Of a stretch of 64,000 nucleotides of DNA, positions 36,553-44,415 are shown piece after piece. Source of the DNA: Streptomyces sp. MMBL 11-1. Lineage in GTDB: Bacteria; Actinomycetota; Actinomycetes; Streptomycetales; Streptomycetaceae. The notes beneath the pieces were generated by a model, which did no database searches, was not told where the DNA came from, and was given only the letters and a program-made list of their open reading frames with translations. The position numbers and the translations under genes were made by a program. Location: the NCBI RefSeq assembly GCF_028622875.1, contig NZ_CP117709.1, positions 4,839,001 to 4,903,000 of the forward strand, read 5' to 3'. Position 1 is the first letter of the stretch, and every line of letters starts with the position of its first letter.

Positions 36553-37683
36553 ATGGATACCCAGCAGGTTAGCGCGCCCCCGCGCGCCCCGTCCTCCGGT
36601 GTTGTACACATCAACATCCGGCTGACCGACGGCTACTCGATCATCTCCAACCGGCTCTCCCAGCATCGCGGCATGTCCCTGCTGGCCATCGGCCTCGGCA
36701 CGCACATCCAGTCGCTCCCCGCCGGGAGGCGCGTCGGCGGCAAGGTCCTCGCCGCGATCTTCCCGGAGAGTGAGGCGCGCATCGCCGCCGCGCTGCGGGA
36801 GTTGGAGCACCACGGGTTCCTGCGCCGCATCCGCGAACGCGTTCAGGGCGGTCGGATGGCCACGCGTACGGAGTCGTACAACCACCCGGAGGCGGCGACA
36901 CGGCGGACGGGGACTCGGACGGGGGCGGGGACTGGCGCTGTGGCAGGGGCCGGGGCAGGGGCAGGGGCCGGGGCAGGGGCCGGGGCTGTCGGGACTTCAG
37001 CTGCTGTCCCTGCTCCCGCACCTGCTCCCGCACCTGCTCCCGCACCTGCTCCCGCACCTGCTCCCGCACCTGCTCCCGCTCCCGCTTCTGCTCCTGTCCC
37101 TGTCCCCGCCCCCGCCCCGGCTCCTGCCCCGGAGTCGCCCGTACGGGAGGCGGCACCCGCTCCCGTACCGGAGCGCGAACCGGCACCCGTACCCGTAGCC
37201 GCGCCCGCGCCCGGACGCGTACCGGCGTCCCCGCCCCGGCTCGTGCCGCCGCCCACCGCGCCCAAGCCGCTGCCCCCGCCGCTGCCCTTCCCCCACCGGC
37301 CCACCGCCGCGTTGTTCGCCGAGGCCGCCCGCCTGCTCGCCGGGCTCCAGGCCACCGCGCCCCGGTTCGTCCTCACCGAGGCGGACGTGGAGGGGCTCAC
37401 CCCCGGGGTCGCCGCCTGGCTGGAGCGGGGCGTGCGGCCGGACGCCGTGCGGGTCGCGCTCACCGATGACCCGCCCGTACCCCTCCGGCACCCGGCGAAG
37501 CTGGTACGGCACCGGCTCATCGCGCTCCTTCCCCCGCGCCTGCCCGCCGCCGCGCCCGTCGTCCCCCTCCAGAACTGCGACGCCTGCGACCGGGCCTTCC
37601 GGTCGTCCGTGCCCGGGTCCTGCGGGGAATGCCGCGATGTCCGGGCGTACGCGGACGACGAGCCGTGCCTGCTCGGCGCGTGA
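36553..37683 (+). CDS. Helix-turn-helix protein with Pro-Ala repeat linker and C-terminal zinc ribbon
   Basis: A 376-residue protein starting at ATG 36553 (MDTQQVSAPP). The N-terminal part (20-105) is a winged-helix-like domain: VVHINIRLTDGYSIISNRLS, then ALRELEHHGFLRRI. A Gly/Ala then Pro/Ala low-complexity linker (about 125-235) includes six near-identical 12-bp DNA units. A second folded region follows (about 245-330) and a CxxC...CxxC motif (NCDACDRAF, GSCGECR) near the end that can bind zinc. I know similar unnamed proteins in Streptomyces, thought to bind DNA. Its stop lies inside a 3x12-bp tandem repeat. Confidence 0.78.
   Translation: MDTQQVSAPPRAPSSGVVHINIRLTDGYSIISNRLSQHRGMSLLAIGLGTHIQSLPAGRRVGGKVLAAIFPESEARIAAALRELEHHGFLRRIRERVQGGRMATRTESYNHPEAATRRTGTRTGAGTGAVAGAGAGAGAGAGAGAVGTSAAVPAPAPAPAPAPAPAPAPAPAPAPAPASAPVPVPAPAPAPAPESPVREAAPAPVPEREPAPVPVAAPAPGRVPASPPRLVPPPTAPKPLPPPLPFPHRPTAALFAEAARLLAGLQATAPRFVLTEADVEGLTPGVAAWLERGVRPDAVRVALTDDPPVPLRHPAKLVRHRLIALLPPRLPAAAPVVPLQNCDACDRAFRSSVPGSCGECRDVRAYADDEPCLLGA
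37011..37080 (+). repeat. 12-bp coding tandem repeat
   Basis: TGCTCCCGCACC repeated almost six times (37011-37080), in phase with the reading frame and encoding Pro-Ala pairs. Confidence 0.95.
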
Positions 37684-37713
37684 TCAGTCGCGTGATCAGT
37701 CGCGTGATCAGTC
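37678..37713 (+). repeat. 3 x 12-bp tandem repeat across a stop codon
   Basis: GCGTGATCAGTC three times without change. The TGA of the helix-turn-helix gene is in unit 1; unit 3 contains the stop of the convergent minus-strand gene (TGA, 37710-37708). Confidence 0.97.
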
Positions 37714-38250
37714 GATGTGCGCGCAGATGCTGTCCGTGGCGACCACCGGGCCCGTAACGGTCTTGCTGCCCGTCGGGCTGATGCCGATCGTGTAGACGCC
37801 GTCGACGACGTACATCCCCCGCGCGAGGTTGCCGTCCCCGACGCCCAGCAGCACCGGGCCCACCACCCGCCAGAACTGGGCCCCGGAGGCGTACACGTCC
37901 ACCAGGGCGGAGCCGCTCACGTCGGCGTCGTAGTGGGCCCCGGTCTCCTTGTTCGTCACCCGGACCACGAGATCGCCCTTGTACGCGCTGCGCGTGACGC
38001 CTTCGGCGGGCGGGGGCAGTTCGCGCCGGACGACCTCGTCCACGATCGGCTCGCCGTGGATGGCGAACGCGCACCGCTCGCCCGCCGCGACGTCCCACGG
38101 GGCCGAGGGGGCCGGTTTCCAGTCGGGCCGCTGCGCAGCGGTGCCGGCCGGGGCCGCCGCCGCTGGGACCGTGCCGAGTGCCACCACGGCCACACAGGCC
38201 GTGCCGAAAGCGCCGAGGGTGCCGAGAGTGCCGAGAGCAATGCTGCGCAT
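37708..38250 (-). CDS. Secreted protein of unknown function
   Basis: A 180-residue precursor with a signal peptide (hydrophobic core about 8-30, AAAA-P cleavage) and an exported domain with two cysteines (ERCAFAI and SICAHID). Beta-rich composition (VVRVTNKETGAHYDADVSG). No family recognised. The signal-peptide coding region has repeated CCGAGAGTG units. Its stop is in the 12-bp repeat array. Confidence 0.75.
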   Translation of the reverse strand: MRSIALGTLGTLGAFGTACVAVVALGTVPAAAAPAGTAAQRPDWKPAPSAPWDVAAGERCAFAIHGEPIVDEVVRRELPPPAEGVTRSAYKGDLVVRVTNKETGAHYDADVSGSALVDVYASGAQFWRVVGPVLLGVGDGNLARGMYVVDGVYTIGISPTGSKTVTGPVVATDSICAHID

Positions 38251-38420
38251 GAGAACTCCCCAGAGTCAGAGGGCGGGATCGCCTGAAGCCGAAGTGTGGA
38301 CCGCGTGGCTCACCAAAGGCTCACCACGACGTGGGCCGGGCCGGGCCCGGAGACCTGCGAGCGGGGGAGGTCCGTGCGCCCCCTGTTCCCCCGCGTGCGT
38401 TGCGGCGTGCCGCAGTGCGT

Positions 38421-38876
38421 TCAGCCGTGGTCGCCGCGGTGGTGATCCACGAGGCGGGTGAGCAGGTCGATCAGGATCCGACGGTCGGCCGCGGGCAGCG
38501 GGGCGAGGAACTCGTCCTGGGCGGCGGCGAGCAGCCCGTCGAGATGGGTGAGTTCCCTCCGGCCCGCCGGGGTGAGGGTGATGACGTTGCGCCGGCGGTC
38601 CGCCGGGTCGGGCGCCCGCTCCAGGAGCCGCCTGTCGGCGAGGTCGTTGACCGTCGCCACCATGTCGCTGCGGTCGATGCCGGTGCGGCGGCCGAGGTCT
38701 GCCTGACTGGACGGGCCGCACTCCTCCGCCGCCGCCAGCACGGCGTAGTGGTAGCGCCGGGCGCCGGCCCGGGCCAGCTCCTGGTCCACGATCCGGTTGG
38801 CGGCCAGCGCGGCCTGGTTGACCAGCCTGCTCGACAGTGCGCGCAGCCGCTGCGGCGTCCCATGTTCCGTGTCCAC
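38421..38876 (-). CDS. MarR-family transcriptional regulator
   Basis: A 151-residue winged-helix repressor: recognition region SSQADLGRRTGIDRSDMVATVNDL and wing LLERAPDPADRRRNVITLTPAG, which is the family signature. It is divergent from the epoxide hydrolase gene, with a 40-bp palindrome between them, so it probably represses both until a ligand binds. Confidence 0.92.
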   Translation of the reverse strand: MDTEHGTPQRLRALSSRLVNQAALAANRIVDQELARAGARRYHYAVLAAAEECGPSSQADLGRRTGIDRSDMVATVNDLADRRLLERAPDPADRRRNVITLTPAGRRELTHLDGLLAAAQDEFLAPLPAADRRILIDLLTRLVDHHRGDHG

Positions 38877-38918
38877 GGACGCAATGTAACAAGTCGTTGG
38901 CCGAACCCACGATGAAGC

Positions 38919-38958
38919 ATATGGTGGGTTGAGCCAACGTTGGCTCAGCCAACCATAT
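38919..38958. promoter_or_regulatory. MarR operator: 40-bp palindrome
   Basis: Halves 38919-38938 and 38939-38958 are inverted copies with two mismatches; the central 18 bases, TGAGCCAACGTTGGCTCA, are perfect. A related half-site GTTGGCCGAAC lies at 38896-38906. It is placed between the regulator and hydrolase starts. Confidence 0.8.
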
Positions 38959-38974
38959 TTCTGGAGGCGCCACC

Positions 38975-40057
38975 ATGATCAAGCCGTTCCGCATCGACAT
39001 TCCCCAGGGCGACCTCGACGACCTGAACGACCGGCTCTCCCGCACCCGATGGCCCAACGAGATCGCCGACGCCGGGTGGGACTACGGATTCCCGCTGGCG
39101 CGGCTCAAGGAGCTGGCCGACCTCTGGCGCACCGGGTACGGCTGGCGGGAACACGAAGCCGCGCTCAACGGACTTCCGCACTTCACCACCGAGATCGACG
39201 ACCAGAACATCCATTTCGTCCATATCCGGTCCCCGAGACCGGACGCGCTCGCGCTGCTGCTCACCCATGGCTGGCCCGGGTCCTTCCTGGAGTTCCGCGA
39301 CGTGATCGAGCCGCTGACGCGCGACTTCCACCTGGTGATCCCGTCCATCCCGGGCTACGGCTTCTCCGGGCCGACCCGCGAGCGCGGCTGGGACATGGTC
39401 CGGATCGCACGGGCCTGGGCGGAGCTCATGCGGCGGCTCGGGTACGAGCGCTACGGTGCACAGGGGGGCGACTTCGGCTCGGGTATCTCCTTGGCGCTCG
39501 GCGCGGTGGCGCCCGAACAGGTGGCGGGCGTGCACGTCAACTACCTGCCGACCCGGCCGGACCCGGACGCCGGCGTCGACCTGTCCGAGGCGGACGAGGC
39601 CCGGCTGGACACGGTGCGGCGGATGATGGCGAACCGTCCGCCGTACCAGGCCCTACAGGCCGCCACCCCGCAGACCATCGGCTACGCGCTGACCGACTCG
39701 CCGGTCGGCCAGCTCGCCTGGATCGCCGAGCGCTTCGCCCAGTGGACCGACCCCCGTACGCCGATCAGCGACGAGCGGATGCTCACCGACGTGTCGCTGT
39801 ACTGGCTGACCGCCACCGCGGCTTCCTCGGCGCGGCTGCACCGCGAGGCGGCGCGGCGGACCGAGCCGTGCCCGGTGCCGGTCGGCGTGGCGGTGTTCGC
39901 GTACGACATCACGCAGTCGGTGCGGCCACTGGCCGAGCGGCTGTACGACATCAGGCACTGGTCGGAATTCGAGCGCGGCGGTCACTTCGCGGCGATGGAG
40001 GTGCCGGAGCTGTTCGCCGAGGACGTCCGGGACTTCTTCCTCAACCGTCTCGCGTAA
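38975..40057 (+). CDS. Epoxide hydrolase (EHN-type alpha/beta hydrolase)
   Basis: A 360-residue hydrolase. The N-terminal EHN segment (IPQGDLDDLNDRLSRTRWP) is diagnostic. HGWPG (98-102) forms the oxyanion region, D166 (GGDFG) is the nucleophile and H337 (GGHFAAMEVP) the base. It opens epoxides to diols, probably for detoxification. GGAGG precedes the ATG. A 13-bp duplication spans the stop codon. Confidence 0.93.
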   Translation: MIKPFRIDIPQGDLDDLNDRLSRTRWPNEIADAGWDYGFPLARLKELADLWRTGYGWREHEAALNGLPHFTTEIDDQNIHFVHIRSPRPDALALLLTHGWPGSFLEFRDVIEPLTRDFHLVIPSIPGYGFSGPTRERGWDMVRIARAWAELMRRLGYERYGAQGGDFGSGISLALGAVAPEQVAGVHVNYLPTRPDPDAGVDLSEADEARLDTVRRMMANRPPYQALQAATPQTIGYALTDSPVGQLAWIAERFAQWTDPRTPISDERMLTDVSLYWLTATAASSARLHREAARRTEPCPVPVGVAVFAYDITQSVRPLAERLYDIRHWSEFERGGHFAAMEVPELFAEDVRDFFLNRLA

Positions 40058-40068
40058 CCGTCTCGCGT
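40043..40068 (+). repeat. 13-bp tandem duplication across the hydrolase stop
   Basis: AACCGTCTCGCGT twice (40043-40055, 40056-40068); the TAA is at the junction. Confidence 0.97.
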
Positions 40069-40096
40069 GGCGGCAGGGCTACTTCCTCGTTCGCCT

Positions 40097-40170
40097 CGCG
40101 CAGGCATCGCGCAGGCATCGCGCAGGCACTGTCGGGGCGTCGGGGCGTCGGGGCGTCGGGGCGTCGGAGA
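40097..40170 (+). repeat. Two short tandem arrays between genes
   Basis: CGCGCAGGCAT three times (40097-40129, last unit one mismatch), then GTCGGGGC four times plus a partial copy (40131-40170). Confidence 0.95.
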
Positions 40171-40217
40171 CGTCGGAGGGGTGGCCCCGCGCGTCGGGGC
40201 GGCTGGATGCTTTCCCG

Positions 40218-41672
40218 ATGGAATTCCACCTGCTCGGGCCCTTCGTCGTCCTCCACCGGGGGCGGACCGTGCTCGCGGGGCTGCGCCGTCAGGAGCGGTG
40301 CCTGCTGGCCGTCCTCGCTTGGGAGGCGGGCCGGACCGTTCCGACCGGCAGGCTCATCGACCTGCTCTGGAACGGCGAGGCCCCGGCCGGGGCCCGGTCC
40401 ACCGTGCACACCTACATCGGCAGGCTGCGCGCCGCCCTCGGACCCGGCGGCGTACAGCTGGAGACGCGGAACGACGGCTACCTCCTCCACCCCGACGGTC
40501 ACGAGATCGACGCCCGCGCCTTCGAGGCCGCCGTGCGTGACGCCTCGGCGGCCGTGGACGACGAGGAGCGGGTGCTCCGCTACGACCGGGCGCTGGAGCT
40601 GTGGCGGGGGGAACCGCTCGCGGACGTCGCGGACGAGGCCCTGCGCGACCGGATCGGCCGGCCGCTCGCCGCGCTGCGGCTGTCGGCGGCGGAGGAGCGC
40701 GCCCGGCTTCTTCTCTCGCTGGGGCGGCACGAGCGCGTGGCCGCCGAGCTGCCCCCGCTCGCGGAGGAACACCCCGAGCGCGAACGCCTCGTCGCGGACA
40801 GCATGGTCGCCCTGCACCGCAGCGGGCGGTCGGCGGACGCGCTCGGGCTCTACCGGGCCACGCGCGACGCCCTGCGGTCCGTCTTCGACGCCGAGCCGGG
40901 GCGGGGACTGCGGTTGCTGTACGACCGGGTACGCCGGGACGACCCGGCCCTGCGGCGGCCTCCGCCACCCGTGTACGCCGTCCGGGTGCGGGGGCAGTGG
41001 CTGCCGTGGAACACCAGCGGGGACCCGGCCCTGGAGTTCTGCAACACCTACGCGGGGTGGGGCGGCGAGCGGCGGCCCGGCTCGGAGTGGCTGCGCGGCT
41101 ACCGCACACTCGCGGTCTGGGCCGGGCACCTGGACCTCCTCGACGACGGTACGGTCTCCCGGCTGCTGCGGCGGGCGGAGAAACGGCCCGAGGAGGCGAG
41201 CGCCGTACTGGCGGAAGCGCGGGAGTTCCGGGGCGCGCTGTACGCCTGTCTGACGGAGGAGCGGGGCCGGGGCGACGGCGGGGCGTTCGCCCGGGTCGCC
41301 GAGGTGGTCCAGGAAGCGATGCGCCACGCGGTCTTCGTCCGGGGCGAGGACGGCCTCGGGCGCTGGAGCCCGGACCCGGCATCCGGGCCCCGGCTCCCGC
41401 TGTACGCCGTGGCCCAGCGCGCCGCGGACCTGCTCGCCGACCCCCGCCGCCTCACCGTCCGCGTCTGCCCGGGGGAGGGCTGCGGGTGGCTCTTCCTCGA
41501 CGCGGGCGGCCGGCGCCGCTGGTGCAGCATGGGCGTCTGCGGGCGTGCGGGGGCGGGCGCGGAGGATGTGGAGGACGAGGAGACAGTGGAGGACGAGGAG
41601 AACGAGGAGGACGAGGAGAACGAGGAGGAAGTGGAGGAACAGGGCGCGGCGGGACGCCGGCTCCCGTCGTGA
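40218..41672 (+). CDS. SARP-like regulator (HTH + BTAD) fused to a CGNR-type zinc finger domain
   Basis: A 484-residue protein. Residues 1-95 form an OmpR/SARP winged helix (MEFHLLGPFVVLHRGR, RTVPTGRLIDLLWNG, VHTYIGRLRAAL); 96-245 a bacterial transcriptional activation domain (TPR-like, ARAFEAAVRDA, ALELWRGEPLADV). From about 262 a second module starts (GDPALEFCNTYAGWG) and ends in a treble-clef-like finger (VCPGEGCGWLF, RWCSMGVCGRAG) typical of the ABATE/CGNR family, with CGRA replacing CGNR. The tail is a long acidic run (EDVEDEETVEDEENEE). Such a fusion of two DNA-binding modules is unusual. The gene ends beside a 12-bp repeat array. Confidence 0.85.
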   Translation: MEFHLLGPFVVLHRGRTVLAGLRRQERCLLAVLAWEAGRTVPTGRLIDLLWNGEAPAGARSTVHTYIGRLRAALGPGGVQLETRNDGYLLHPDGHEIDARAFEAAVRDASAAVDDEERVLRYDRALELWRGEPLADVADEALRDRIGRPLAALRLSAAEERARLLLSLGRHERVAAELPPLAEEHPERERLVADSMVALHRSGRSADALGLYRATRDALRSVFDAEPGRGLRLLYDRVRRDDPALRRPPPPVYAVRVRGQWLPWNTSGDPALEFCNTYAGWGGERRPGSEWLRGYRTLAVWAGHLDLLDDGTVSRLLRRAEKRPEEASAVLAEAREFRGALYACLTEERGRGDGGAFARVAEVVQEAMRHAVFVRGEDGLGRWSPDPASGPRLPLYAVAQRAADLLADPRRLTVRVCPGEGCGWLFLDAGGRRRWCSMGVCGRAGAGAEDVEDEETVEDEENEEDEENEEEVEEQGAAGRRLPS

Positions 41673-41780
41673 TGTGGACGGGCAGCCGTCGTGAAACACC
41701 TCGTGAAACACGTCGTGATGCACCTCGTGAAACACCTCATGAGACACCTCGTGAAGCACCTCGTGAAACACGTCGTGAAA
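41664..41780 (+). repeat. 12-bp tandem array after the SARP-like gene
   Basis: CCGTCGTGA at the stop (41664-41672) recurs at 41686-41694 and leads into seven 12-bp units of CACCTCGTGAAA type (41697-41780) with few changes. Each unit holds TGA in the frame of the gene end; in another frame the array would encode Lys-His-Leu-Val repeats. Confidence 0.93.
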
Positions 41781-41883
41781 AAGATTCGGCGGCGTGTCGA
41801 TCCGCGCCGGTCCCGTTCGTCGTCATCGTGTAGGGCGACCCGCACGGCGGGCGCGACACGTTGCAGGCGAGAAGGAGCCGACC

Positions 41884-42234
41884 ATGAAGTACATGCTGCT
41901 GATCCACAGTGGGGCCGTCGACGAGCAGGGCGGCGCGCCCCAGTGCACCGTCGAGGACTGGATGGCCTACGACAAGGACGTACGCGACGCGGGCATCCAC
42001 GTCTCCGGGGAGTCGCTGGCCGATCTGGTGACCGCTACCACCGTGCGGGTCTCGCCGACCGGTGAGCGGACCGTGACGGACGGGCCGTTCGCCGAGACAC
42101 GGGAGCTGCTGGGCGGGTTCCTCGTGATCGACGTGCCCGACCTCGACGCCGCCCTCGACTGGGCCGCACGCTGCCCCGGCTCGCGGGACGGCGGCTCGGT
42201 CGTCGTCCGGCCGGTCGCGGACTTCGGGGCCTGA
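41884..42234 (+). CDS. YCII/DGPF-domain protein
   Basis: A 116-residue protein starting at ATG 41884 after AAGGAG. It has the MKYMLLIH start, SGESLAD and the hallmark TDGPFAETRE (DGPF motif), ending with the YCII fold. DGPF proteins are constantly found beside ECF42 sigma factors, as here; their biochemical role is unknown. Confidence 0.93.
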   Translation: MKYMLLIHSGAVDEQGGAPQCTVEDWMAYDKDVRDAGIHVSGESLADLVTATTVRVSPTGERTVTDGPFAETRELLGGFLVIDVPDLDAALDWAARCPGSRDGGSVVVRPVADFGA

Positions 42235-42239
42235 GAGCC

Positions 42240-43562
42240 GTGCCGGGCGAGGGCGTGTCCCCGGGCGAGGAGCCCCCGGGGGAGGGCGAGTCCCTGGGGG
42301 AGGGCGTGTCCCCGCGCGAGGGCCGCGTGGCCGCCGAGGCCGTCGAGGCGGTCTTCCGGGAGGAGCGCGGGCTGCTGCTCGCCTCCCTCGTCCGCCGGTT
42401 CGGGGACCTCGACCTGGCCGAGGAGGTGACGTCCGAGGCGATCGAGGCCGCGCTGCGGCACTGGCCCGCCGAGGGCGTCCCCGCCCGGCCCGGGGCCTGG
42501 CTGCTGACGACCGCCCGGCGCCGGGCGGTGGACCGGCTGCGGCGCGACCAGGCGTACGCCGCCCGGCTCGCCGTCCTCGCCGCCGACGCGGAGCGAGCCG
42601 AGGCCGTCGTCCCCGCGGCCGACGTAACCGCGGCCGGTGAACTTCCCGACGACCGGCTCCAGTTGTTCTTCACCTGCACCCACCCCGCCCTCGCCGCCGA
42701 GGACCGCGCCGCACTGACCCTGCGGTGCCTCGCCGGGCTCACCACGCCGGAGGTGGCGCGGGCGTTCCTCGTGCCGACGGCGACCATGGCCCAGCGCATC
42801 GTGCGGGCCAAGAAGAAGATCCGCGAGGCCCGGATCCCGTTCCGGGTGCCCGGCCCCGACGAGCTGCCCCAGCGGCTGCCCGGGGTGCTCCAGGTCGTCT
42901 ACTCGGTCTTCACGGAGGGGTACGCGGCCAGCTCGGGCCCCCGTCTCCAGCGGCTCGACCTGGCCGAGGAGGCGATCCGGCTGGCCCGGATACTGCACCG
43001 CCTGCTGCCCGCCGAGCGGGAGAGCGCCGGGCTCCTCGCGCTGCTGCTCCTCGTCCACGCCCGGCGCGACGCGCGGACCGGGCCGCAGGGCGAGCCGGTG
43101 CTCCTGGAGGACCAGGACCGGGGGCGCTGGGACCGGCCGATGATCGAGGAGGGCCGCGCCCTGGTCGTCCGGGCGCTGACCGGCGGGCCGGCCGGGCCCT
43201 ATGGGGTGCAGGCCGCCATCGCCGCCCTGCACGACGAGGCGGCGGACGTGGCGGCCACGGACTGGCCGCAGATCGTGGCCCTGTACGACGTGCTCCTCAC
43301 GCTCACCCCGTCCCCCGTGGTGGCGCTGAACCGCGCCGTGGCGGTGGCGATGCGGGACGGGCCGGGGGCCGGTCTCGCGCTGCTCGACGCGTTGGCGGGG
43401 GAGCCCCGGCTGCGGGCGTACCCGCCGTACGTCGTGGCGCGGGGGGATCTGCTCGGCCGGCTGGGGCGCGACGGGGAGGCGGCTGCCGCGTACCGGGAGG
43501 CGCTGGAGCTCGCGGGCACCGAGCCGGAGCGGGCCGCGCTGCGGCGGAAGCTGGGGGAGTAG
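42240..43562 (+). CDS. ECF42-type sigma factor with C-terminal DUF6596/TPR extension
   Basis: A 440-residue sigma factor starting at GTG 42240. An N-terminal Gly/Glu/Pro-rich repeat (GEGVSPGEE, GEGVSPREG) precedes region 2 (LLASLVRRFGDLDLAEEVTSEAIEAALRHWP) and region 4 (LTLRCLAGLTTPEVARAFLVPTATMAQRIVRAKKKI). The C-terminal half (PGVLQVVYSVFTEGYAA, MIEEGRALV, YGVQAAIAALH) is the helical extension that marks ECF42 and replaces an anti-sigma factor. Five bases after the DGPF gene. A true start at GTG 42306 inside the repeat is possible. Confidence 0.93.
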   Translation: MPGEGVSPGEEPPGEGESLGEGVSPREGRVAAEAVEAVFREERGLLLASLVRRFGDLDLAEEVTSEAIEAALRHWPAEGVPARPGAWLLTTARRRAVDRLRRDQAYAARLAVLAADAERAEAVVPAADVTAAGELPDDRLQLFFTCTHPALAAEDRAALTLRCLAGLTTPEVARAFLVPTATMAQRIVRAKKKIREARIPFRVPGPDELPQRLPGVLQVVYSVFTEGYAASSGPRLQRLDLAEEAIRLARILHRLLPAERESAGLLALLLLVHARRDARTGPQGEPVLLEDQDRGRWDRPMIEEGRALVVRALTGGPAGPYGVQAAIAALHDEAADVAATDWPQIVALYDVLLTLTPSPVVALNRAVAVAMRDGPGAGLALLDALAGEPRLRAYPPYVVARGDLLGRLGRDGEAAAAYREALELAGTEPERAALRRKLGE

Positions 43563-43579
43563 GGGGAGTACGGGGAGTA
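43553..43579 (+). repeat. 3 x 9-bp tandem repeat across the sigma gene stop
   Basis: GGGGGAGTA at 43553-43561 and 43562-43570, then one-mismatch copy at 43571-43579. The TAG stop (43560-43562) spans units 1 and 2. Confidence 0.95.
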
Positions 43580-43608
43580 CGGGGCTTCTGCTTCTCCGGC
43601 AGGGCCTC

Positions 43609-43773
43609 CCGCTCTTCCACGGCAGCGGCACCGGCACAGCGGTCCGCTCTTCCACGGCAGCCGCACAGCTATCCGCTTCCACGGCAGCGGCACAGCGGTC
43701 CGCTTCCACGGCAGCCGCACAGCTGTCCGCTCTTCCGTAGCAGCGGCAGGGCTCCCGCCTCTACAGCAGCAGG
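43609..43773 (+). repeat. Degenerate 27-35 bp tandem array
   Basis: Five to six units built on CCGCTCTTCCACGGCAGC plus GCACAGCGGT/GCACAGCTAT. The last, most diverged unit overlaps the stop codon of the minus-strand membrane protein gene at 43761. Confidence 0.9.
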
Positions 43774-44138
43774 AACACCACGACCACCGCGAACGCCACC
43801 ACCAGCACCCCGTAGAGGTTGATCCTCCACTTCGGGACCTCGTACGTCTCGCCGATCAGGGCCCTCGCCCTGATCTTCTCCATGTCCGGCCTCATGGCCA
43901 CGATCAGCAGAGCCAAGGAGAGCAGGGAGACCGAGAAGATGACCAGCGCCTCCACCTCCGAGTGGTCGTGGGCGCCGCGGAACCCCAGGACGGCGACAGC
44001 TCCGAGGGCGGGCGCGATCAATGAGTAGACCGTCGCCCTGCGGTTCCTGAAGCAGAAGTGGACCGCTGCCAGGAGCGCCGCGGACGCGGCCACCGCCACG
44101 ATCCACCACTGACCCGTCGTCAGACTCTCCGCCGACAC
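43761..44138 (-). CDS. Small integral membrane protein of unknown function
   Basis: A 125-residue protein starting at GTG 44138, chosen for the GGGGAGGA ribosome binding site just upstream. Four membrane helices fit (about 10-29, 36-54, 62-82, 106-125) with short loops. No family recognised. A GACAAT -10 box at 44199-44194 (minus strand) could drive it. Confidence 0.7.
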   Translation of the reverse strand: MSAESLTTGQWWIVAVAASAALLAAVHFCFRNRRATVYSLIAPALGAVAVLGFRGAHDHSEVEALVIFSVSLLSLALLIVAMRPDMEKIRARALIGETYEVPKWRINLYGVLVVAFAVVVVFLLL

Positions 44139-44202
44139 CCTGTGTCCTCCCCGCCGTTCGTGACCCGCCTCGCATCGAAGCGGATTCGGAGCCATTGTCC
44201 TG

Positions 44203-44301
44203 CCGGCCCCCGGCCCCCGGCCCCCGACCCCCAGCCCCCCGGGGCTCGCCCGCCGCCCCCCGGCCCCCCGGGCCCGACCCCCGACCCCCGGTCGCCCGAA
44301 C
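44203..44301. other. C-rich tract (G-quadruplex-prone on the minus strand)
   Basis: About 100 bases with many runs of five or more C, spaced by one to three bases, between two divergent genes. The complementary strand fits G-quadruplex patterns. Confidence 0.7.
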
Positions 44302-44415
44302 AGGGGGGTGGCGGGGATGGCCGGAACCATCATCTTGACCCGGTCATGACATAAGTTCATCCTGTGTCCGTCGCACAGCTCCACCCCCCCACCCGACGGA
44401 CCCAGGAGATGCAGA

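Noticed and set aside
37011..37713. Possible CRISPR array
   Set aside because: Units are contiguous without spacers and partly coding; no cas gene in the window.
41691..42065. Frame starting in the 12-bp array
   Set aside because: After the repeat it becomes a shadow of the DGPF gene; no ribosome binding site.
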